Shown here: positions 14,729-19,608 of the stretch, one piece after another | Position numbering within the stretch: position 1 is the stretch's first letter | How the letters are laid out: every line of letters starts with the position of its first letter | Source: JAGHBT01 sp035311885 | GTDB taxonomy: Bacteria > Krumholzibacteriota > Krumholzibacteriia > Krumholzibacteriales > WJIX01 | Direction: 5' to 3' | DNA length: 19,608 bases | Assembly: GCA_964554125.1 (NCBI GenBank) | Contig: CAZKNG010000039.1 | Coordinates: 1-19,608, forward strand | The notes under the pieces: model-generated | Told to the model about the DNA's origin: nothing | The model's database searches: none | Seen by the model: only the letters and a program-made list of their open reading frames with translations | Translations under genes and position numbers: made by a program

Positions 14729-16066
14729 CTATACGGCTCCCTGATCTATCATCGAGTCTGCAACCTTGATGAACCCGGCAATATTCGCGCCGTTGACATA
14801 ATTGACAAAGTCGCCTTCCTTGCCGTGCTCTTCACACTGAGCGTGAATCGCCTTCATGATATTATGAAGCTTCTCGTCAACCTCTTCACTGGTCCAGCTG
14901 TAGCGCAGACTGTTCTGTGACATCTCAAGCCCGCTTACAGACACTCCGCCGGCGTTAGCGGCCTTGCCGGGCGCGTAAAGGATCTTGCTCTCAAGATAAA
15001 GATCCACAGCTTCCGGAGTACTGGGCATATTGGCGCCTTCGGAAACACAAATACAGTCATTATCGATTAAGGCCTTTGCATCCTCAGCGTTAATCTCGTT
15101 CTGAGTGGCGCTTGGCAGCGCGACATCACATTTTACATGCCATGGACGTTTGCCCTCATGATATTTGACGCCGTACTTTTCGGCATACTCCTTAATACGT
15201 CCTCTCTTGACATTCTTAAGCTCCTTGACAAACTCGAGCTTTTCCTCGTCTATCCCGTCCGGATCATGAATCATGCCGCTTGAATCTGAAAGTGTAACCA
15301 CCTTCGCTCCAAGGTGTATGCATTTTTCAGTAGCGTACTGCGCGACATTTCCGGAACCTGATACGGCGCAGGTTTTACCTTCAATAGAGTCACCTTTTGT
15401 CTTTAGCATCTCTTCAGCGAAGTATACCTGCCCGTAACCTGTAGCCTCAGGACGAATGAGGCTTCCGCCCCAGTTACGCCCCTTACCTGTCAGGACGCCG
15501 GTAAATTCATCTCTGATCCTTTTGTACTGACCAAACAGAAATCCGATCTCACGGGCTCCGACTCCTATATCACCGGCGGGAACATCTGTGTTGCTGCCAA
15601 TATATTTACACAGTTCTGTCATGAAAGACTGACAAAAACGCATAACCTCGTTATCAGATTTACCCTTCGGGTCGAAATCGGATCCACCTTTTCCTCCCCC
15701 CATAGGAAGGGTGGTAAGAGCATTTTTGAATACCTGTTCAAAGGCAAGAAACTTCAAGATTCCGAGATTAACCGTGGGATGGAAACGAAGCCCTCCCTTG
15801 TAAGGGCCGATTGCGCTATTCATCTGAACCCTGAAACCGCGGTTTATCTGAATGTCCCCTTTATCATCAAGCCATGGTACCCGAAACATAAAAACACGTT
15901 CCGGTTCAGCTATTCTCTCGAGTATTTTAGCTTCTCTATATTTGGGGTTTTCTTCCATGAAAGGTATAAGTGAAGTTGCCACTTCATGTACCGCCTGATG
16001 AAACTCAGGCTGGTTCGGATCGCGGGCCTTTATCTTCTCCATAAAGGCCTCTACAGCATTAGACAT
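14729..16066 (-). CDS. gdhA: NADP-type glutamate dehydrogenase
   Basis: A 445-residue hexameric class I enzyme that interconverts 2-oxoglutarate plus ammonium and glutamate, linking nitrogen assimilation to the TCA cycle. It has the glutamate-site motifs GPYKGGLRFHP and the catalytic-Lys region PMGGGKGGSDFDPKG, and the nucleotide-binding SGSGNVAQ followed by VTLSDSSG, where Ser rather than an acidic residue favours NADP(H), as in E. coli GdhA. Length and motifs match GdhA end to end. The ATG at 16066 is chosen because AAGGAGG precedes it by 5 nt; the frame stays open 22 codons further to 16132, but that extension is not conserved-looking and has no ribosome site. A strong promoter lies about 75 bp upstream and a clear terminator follows, so it is probably monocistronic. 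Confidence 0.97.
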   Translation of the reverse strand: MSNAVEAFMEKIKARDPNQPEFHQAVHEVATSLIPFMEENPKYREAKILERIAEPERVFMFRVPWLDDKGDIQINRGFRVQMNSAIGPYKGGLRFHPTVNLGILKFLAFEQVFKNALTTLPMGGGKGGSDFDPKGKSDNEVMRFCQSFMTELCKYIGSNTDVPAGDIGVGAREIGFLFGQYKRIRDEFTGVLTGKGRNWGGSLIRPEATGYGQVYFAEEMLKTKGDSIEGKTCAVSGSGNVAQYATEKCIHLGAKVVTLSDSSGMIHDPDGIDEEKLEFVKELKNVKRGRIKEYAEKYGVKYHEGKRPWHVKCDVALPSATQNEINAEDAKALIDNDCICVSEGANMPSTPEAVDLYLESKILYAPGKAANAGGVSVSGLEMSQNSLRYSWTSEEVDEKLHNIMKAIHAQCEEHGKEGDFVNYVNGANIAGFIKVADSMIDQGAV

Positions 16067-16071
16067 CTGTG

Positions 16072-16078
16072 CCTCCTT
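16072..16078 (-). promoter_or_regulatory. Ribosome binding site deciding the gdhA start
   Basis: AAGGAGG on the minus strand, 5 nt before the ATG at 16066. It excludes the upstream in-frame start at 16132. Confidence 0.85.
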
Positions 16079-16142
16079 CTCAGAGCTGATGGCAAATAAT
16101 TGACTCTCATAACCCCCCGACAAAAACACCACAGGGACAGGG

Positions 16143-16172
16143 ATAATATATGATTAAGGGACAAACTGTCAA
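16143..16172 (-). promoter_or_regulatory. Sigma-70-type promoter of gdhA
   Basis: On the minus strand a perfect TTGACA (16167-16172), an 18-nt spacer and TATTAT (16143-16148). Transcription would start near 16136, giving a leader of about 70 nt. In the rest of the gap up to 16503 I see only AT-rich sequence and a short CCGGAT/ATCCGG hairpin just past the receiver gene. Confidence 0.7.
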
Positions 16173-16503
16173 GTGGTTTCCGGAATTCCTGAAATAGTAA
16201 ATTATAATGAATCAACCGGAGCTGAAATATCCCGCTCCCCTCTATAAATTATTGTTATAAAACAACATAAATAGTACTTATCTATATGTCTCATTCCTCC
16301 TTGAATATCCTCCACACAGGGCATTCTGAACTGCTAATCGAGGGAAGCCGGGTGAAGCTCTTAAAATATTATAAGAATTCATTAAACTGTAACTTATCAA
16401 ACCACCGGTACCATTAAAAAATTAAGATAGAACAAACTGGGAAAATTAATACCACATCCTGATGGACCGGTTCCGGATCACGCCGTCTCATCCGGGTCAA
16501 GCC

Positions 16504-16890
16504 TCAATCCTTAATCAGATATTCCTTCCCCATCAGAGCTTTCAATTCCTCGGCGGTATAAGGTTTTGCTATAGCGCCGGTTAATCCGTGTTTCGCGTAA
16601 TCGGTGATTATCGGATCGCTTGAAAATCCGGTTGATATGTATATTCTCGCTTTTGGATCATATTTTAAAATTGCCTCTGCTGCCTCGAGCCCACCCATCC
16701 CTCCGGGGACATTCAAATCCAGAATTACAATACCGTAAACGGCCCCCTTTTCCATATATTTTCTGATTGCCTCCTCACCGTCCGAGGCAACATCACACTC
16801 GACCCCTAAACCTTCGAGCATCAGGGATACAACCCTGCGAAGCAATTTTTCATCATCCATAAAGAGAACTTTTCCCTTAACGAATCCCAT
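16504..16890 (-). CDS. Stand-alone receiver-domain response regulator
   Basis: A 128-residue protein made of one receiver domain, CheY/Spo0F-like in size, with no output domain. It has MDDE near the N-terminus, acceptor Asp in ILDLNVPGGMGG, STGFSSD at the switch position and a conserved Lys in AKPYTAEE. The VPGGMGG motif and overall spacing closely resemble the receiver at the end of the hybrid kinase at 17-4021. It could act as a phosphorelay intermediate or a phosphate sink. The ATG at 16890 is chosen: GAAGG lies 9 nt upstream, whereas the upstream TTG at 16899 overlaps that site's spacing. It is upstream of gdhA on the same strand, but 437 bp and a separate promoter intervene. Confidence 0.93.
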   Translation of the reverse strand: MGFVKGKVLFMDDEKLLRRVVSLMLEGLGVECDVASDGEEAIRKYMEKGAVYGIVILDLNVPGGMGGLEAAEAILKYDPKARIYISTGFSSDPIITDYAKHGLTGAIAKPYTAEELKALMGKEYLIKD

Positions 16891-17128
16891 ATACACCAAC
16901 CTTCATAGGAATCAATTAAACGGAAAATCTAGTTAGATGTCGATCATATTCTGTGCCCCAAGTGATTTGAATCTAACATAACGAGCGATTCATGTCTATA
17001 CTGAAATTGAAAAACAGGGGCAATTTCCTTTTTACATCCTCGTCTGTTTAACCCTATACTTCAGTAATGAAGTCAATATGGATTAAATTGATTACCACAA
17101 TCAGAAACGATGACTTACGGGGGGAAAT

Positions 17129-19608
17129 ATGCGAAACAGCCGGCTTTTCAAGGAATGGGGAATCTTTCACAAGGGAACCGGAAGAAAGAGGCTCAAGTAC
17201 AGCTTTGCAGACCACCTCGAATATTCTCTTTCAAAGGATAAGTTCACCGCAACTACACGCGACCTGTACTACTCACTGGCCCTTTCAGTCAGAGACAGGA
17301 TGATCGAGCAGTGGATCAACACCCAGCAGCAGTACCACGATAATGACGTTAAAAGGATATATTATCTATCCGCGGAATACCTTATCGGAAGAGCCCTCAC
17401 TAATAATCTTATAAACCTGGATATGTATGAAAACGCTAAAATGGCTATGGCAGACCTTAACCTGGACCTGCTGGAACTCGCCGAGGAAGAGATCGAACCG
17501 GGACTCGGAAACGGAGGACTGGGAAGACTTGCCGCTTGTTTTCTTGATTCAATGGCTACTCTCGAAATACCCTCTCACGGTTATGGAATCAGATATGAAT
17601 TTGGAATTTTCAGGCAGATAATCCGTAATCTCGGCCAGGATGAACTGCCGGACGCGTGGCTTAAGAAGGGCAATCCCTGGGAGATAGAACGCCCCGAATA
17701 CAAATATACAGTAAAATTCTACGGGAAGACAAAAGAGACGGCGTGGAGCGACGGAACTGAAAAAATCGAATGGACAGATACAAACAATGTGATCGGTGTA
17801 GCCTACGACACCCCAATAGCCGGCTACGACAACCAGACTGTAAATACACTTAGGCTGTGGTCCGCGAGAGCCTCTAATGAATTTGACCTGGACTACTTTC
17901 AGCACGGTGATTATTTGAAGGCCGTTAGAGAGAAGAATATCTCTGAGAATATTTCCAAGGTTCTCTACCCTAACGACAATAACTTCGAGGGGAAAGAGCT
18001 CAGGCTGAAACAACAGTATTTTTTCGTCTCATGTTCCATTCAGGATATAATACGGCGCTATCTGGCGGAACACAGCACTTTCGATCAATTCACCGAGAAG
18101 GTAGCTTTGCAGATGAATGACACGCATCCGTCCCTAGCGGTAGTTGAACTTATTCGTATATTGATAGACGAACATCACCTCGAATGGGAAGAAGCATGGG
18201 ATATCACTCGCGGGACCTGTTCTTTTACGAACCACACCCTTCTTCCCGAAGCCCTTGAGGAATGGCCGGCCGATATGCTGGGCAACCTCCTGCCCAGGCA
18301 TCTTCAAATCATATCGGAAATAAACAGGCGTTTTCTCCAGCATGCAAGGGCGTTTAAAATTGATAATGATTATCTCAAAAGAATTTCTATCGTCAAGGAG
18401 GGGGAGAAAGAAAAGATCCGGATGGCACACCTTGCTTTAGCGGGTTCGCATTCAGTAAACGGTGTCGCCGAATTGCATACTAAACTTCTCAAGGAAACTA
18501 TCTTCAAGGATTTCGACAATTTATTCCCGGGACGTATTATTAATATTACAAACGGAATTACGCCGAGACGCTGGCTTCTGGGATGCAATCCCGATTTAGC
18601 GGAACTTGTCTCCGGCAGGATTGGTAAAGGGTGGATTAAAGATCTCAAGCAGATCGAGGGAATAGAAAAGTTTTCAGATGATGACGATTTTCATAGCCGG
18701 TTTAATAAGATAAAGAACAAAAACAAAAAAGCCCTTACATCAATTGCCGAAGATCTGACCGGCGTCAAGATAGATCCCGATTCTATTTTCGATGTACAGA
18801 TAAAGAGGATTCACGAATACAAAAGACAACTGCTGAATATACTTAACATAATTACGCTCTGGCTTCAGATAAAGGATGGTGAGGAAAAGAACATTCATCC
18901 GAGAACATTCATTTTTGCCGGCAAGACCGCTCCCGACTACTATGTTTCAAAGATGATAATCAAGTTGATATGCCATGCCGCCGAAAAAATAAACAGCGAT
19001 CCGGAGAACCGGTTAAAAGTTGTCTTTCTCCCAAACTACAATGTAACGTTAGCTGAACGGATAATACCGGCGGCTGATCTTTCAGAACAGATATCAACAG
19101 CCGGATACGAAGCTTCCGGGACAGGCAACATGAAACTTGCCCTAAACGGCGCCCTTACGATCGGCACACTCGACGGCGCGAATATAGAAATCAGGGAGAA
19201 GGTCGGTAAAGAAAATATCTTTATTTTCGGACTTGACGCGGATGAAGTAAAAAGATCAGGTAATAATTACGATCCGCGCGAGTATTATCTTCGAACCCCC
19301 CTCTTAAAGAAGACAATCGATCTGATAAAAGAAGGTTTCTTCTCGCCGGACGAGCCGGATCTTTTCCACCCCCTTCTAGAAAATCTTCTCGGCAGGGACC
19401 GCTTTATGGTTATAGCCGATTTCGATGACTACAGAAAATGCCACCTGGAAACAGGCAGTTTATATAAAGACAGAAAGAACTGGACCAGAAAAGCTATACT
19501 GAATGTCTCCAGAATGGGTGATTTTTCATCTGATTACACAATAAAAAAATACAACAGGATGGTGTGGAAGGCTGAACCGTTTCACGTAAAATCACCACTG
19601 GATAAACC
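17129..19608 (+). CDS. glgP: Glycogen/maltodextrin phosphorylase, 3' end cut by the window
   Basis: A GT35-family enzyme that releases glucose 1-phosphate from alpha-1,4-glucans using pyridoxal phosphate. 826 codons are present with no stop; the last residues (WTRKAILNVSRMGDFSSDYTI, in parts) match the usual C-terminus, so only a few codons should be missing. Landmarks: YYLSAEYLIGRAL, EPGLGNGGLGRLAACF, QMNDTHPSLAV, FTNHTLLPEALE, NGITPRRW, VQIKRIHEYKRQ, and EASGTGNMKLALNG with the PLP lysine at residue 669. The ATG at 17129 follows a GGGGGGA purine run; no other in-frame start is convincing. It is divergent from the receiver gene, with 238 bp between them, in which no strong promoter is evident. 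The family is certain; glycogen versus maltodextrin preference is not. Confidence 0.96.
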   Translation, partial: MRNSRLFKEWGIFHKGTGRKRLKYSFADHLEYSLSKDKFTATTRDLYYSLALSVRDRMIEQWINTQQQYHDNDVKRIYYLSAEYLIGRALTNNLINLDMYENAKMAMADLNLDLLELAEEEIEPGLGNGGLGRLAACFLDSMATLEIPSHGYGIRYEFGIFRQIIRNLGQDELPDAWLKKGNPWEIERPEYKYTVKFYGKTKETAWSDGTEKIEWTDTNNVIGVAYDTPIAGYDNQTVNTLRLWSARASNEFDLDYFQHGDYLKAVREKNISENISKVLYPNDNNFEGKELRLKQQYFFVSCSIQDIIRRYLAEHSTFDQFTEKVALQMNDTHPSLAVVELIRILIDEHHLEWEEAWDITRGTCSFTNHTLLPEALEEWPADMLGNLLPRHLQIISEINRRFLQHARAFKIDNDYLKRISIVKEGEKEKIRMAHLALAGSHSVNGVAELHTKLLKETIFKDFDNLFPGRIINITNGITPRRWLLGCNPDLAELVSGRIGKGWIKDLKQIEGIEKFSDDDDFHSRFNKIKNKNKKALTSIAEDLTGVKIDPDSIFDVQIKRIHEYKRQLLNILNIITLWLQIKDGEEKNIHPRTFIFAGKTAPDYYVSKMIIKLICHAAEKINSDPENRLKVVFLPNYNVTLAERIIPAADLSEQISTAGYEASGTGNMKLALNGALTIGTLDGANIEIREKVGKENIFIFGLDADEVKRSGNNYDPREYYLRTPLLKKTIDLIKEGFFSPDEPDLFHPLLENLLGRDRFMVIADFDDYRKCHLETGSLYKDRKNWTRKAILNVSRMGDFSSDYTIKKYNRMVWKAEPFHVKSPLDK

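Noticed and set aside
16067..16132. A 22-residue N-terminal extension of GdhA
   Set aside because: The strong ribosome site and normal GdhA length point to the ATG at 16066; the upstream start would also lie almost on the predicted transcription start.
1..19608. tRNA, rRNA, CRISPR array, prophage, toxin-antitoxin or biosynthetic cluster
   Set aside because: No periodic spacer-repeat pattern, cloverleaf, conserved rRNA block or corresponding protein family was seen on reading both strands.

Overview
The window is bacterial, with moderate GC content (my estimate, mid-40s percent). It carries six two-component signalling proteins among housekeeping and stress genes. Multi-PAS hybrid kinases, a PocR-type sensor domain, FG-GAP/VCBS repeats with an ASPIC/UnbV domain, a sigma-54-type activator and intrinsic terminators point to a Gram-negative, environmental lineage. 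An FCB-group or related candidate phylum is my guess; no taxonomic marker is present. No tRNA, rRNA, CRISPR array, phage gene or intact insertion sequence was seen.

Left block (17-8908, all minus strand). Transcription runs from a 1108-residue sensor kinase, through a sigma-54-type response regulator 18 bp behind it, to a 1334-residue PocR/six-PAS hybrid kinase. The first kinase is the most unusual protein here: a lipoprotein-like N-terminus, a jelly-roll-like domain, seven calcium-loop (VCBS/FG-GAP) repeats and an ASPIC/UnbV domain outside the membrane, then three membrane helices and a cytoplasmic HATPase domain. The hybrid kinase contains a perfect 181-bp direct repeat spanning two of its PAS domains.

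Middle block (8909-12881). A structured inverted-repeat element (about 9006-9276) lies next to a small four-helix membrane protein (DUF3147/GlpM-like, minus). Then come a secreted MsrA-MsrB methionine sulfoxide reductase (plus) and an AbgT-family transporter (plus), each with a recognisable ribosome binding site.

Right block (12882-19608). A PAS histidine kinase (minus) converges on abgT. Upstream of it on the same strand are gdhA (NADP-type glutamate dehydrogenase, with a good promoter and terminator) and a stand-alone receiver protein. A nearly complete glycogen phosphorylase gene (plus) runs off the right edge. The stand-alone receiver resembles the receiver of the left-hand hybrid kinase and could share partners with it or with the orphan PAS kinase; this is inference.
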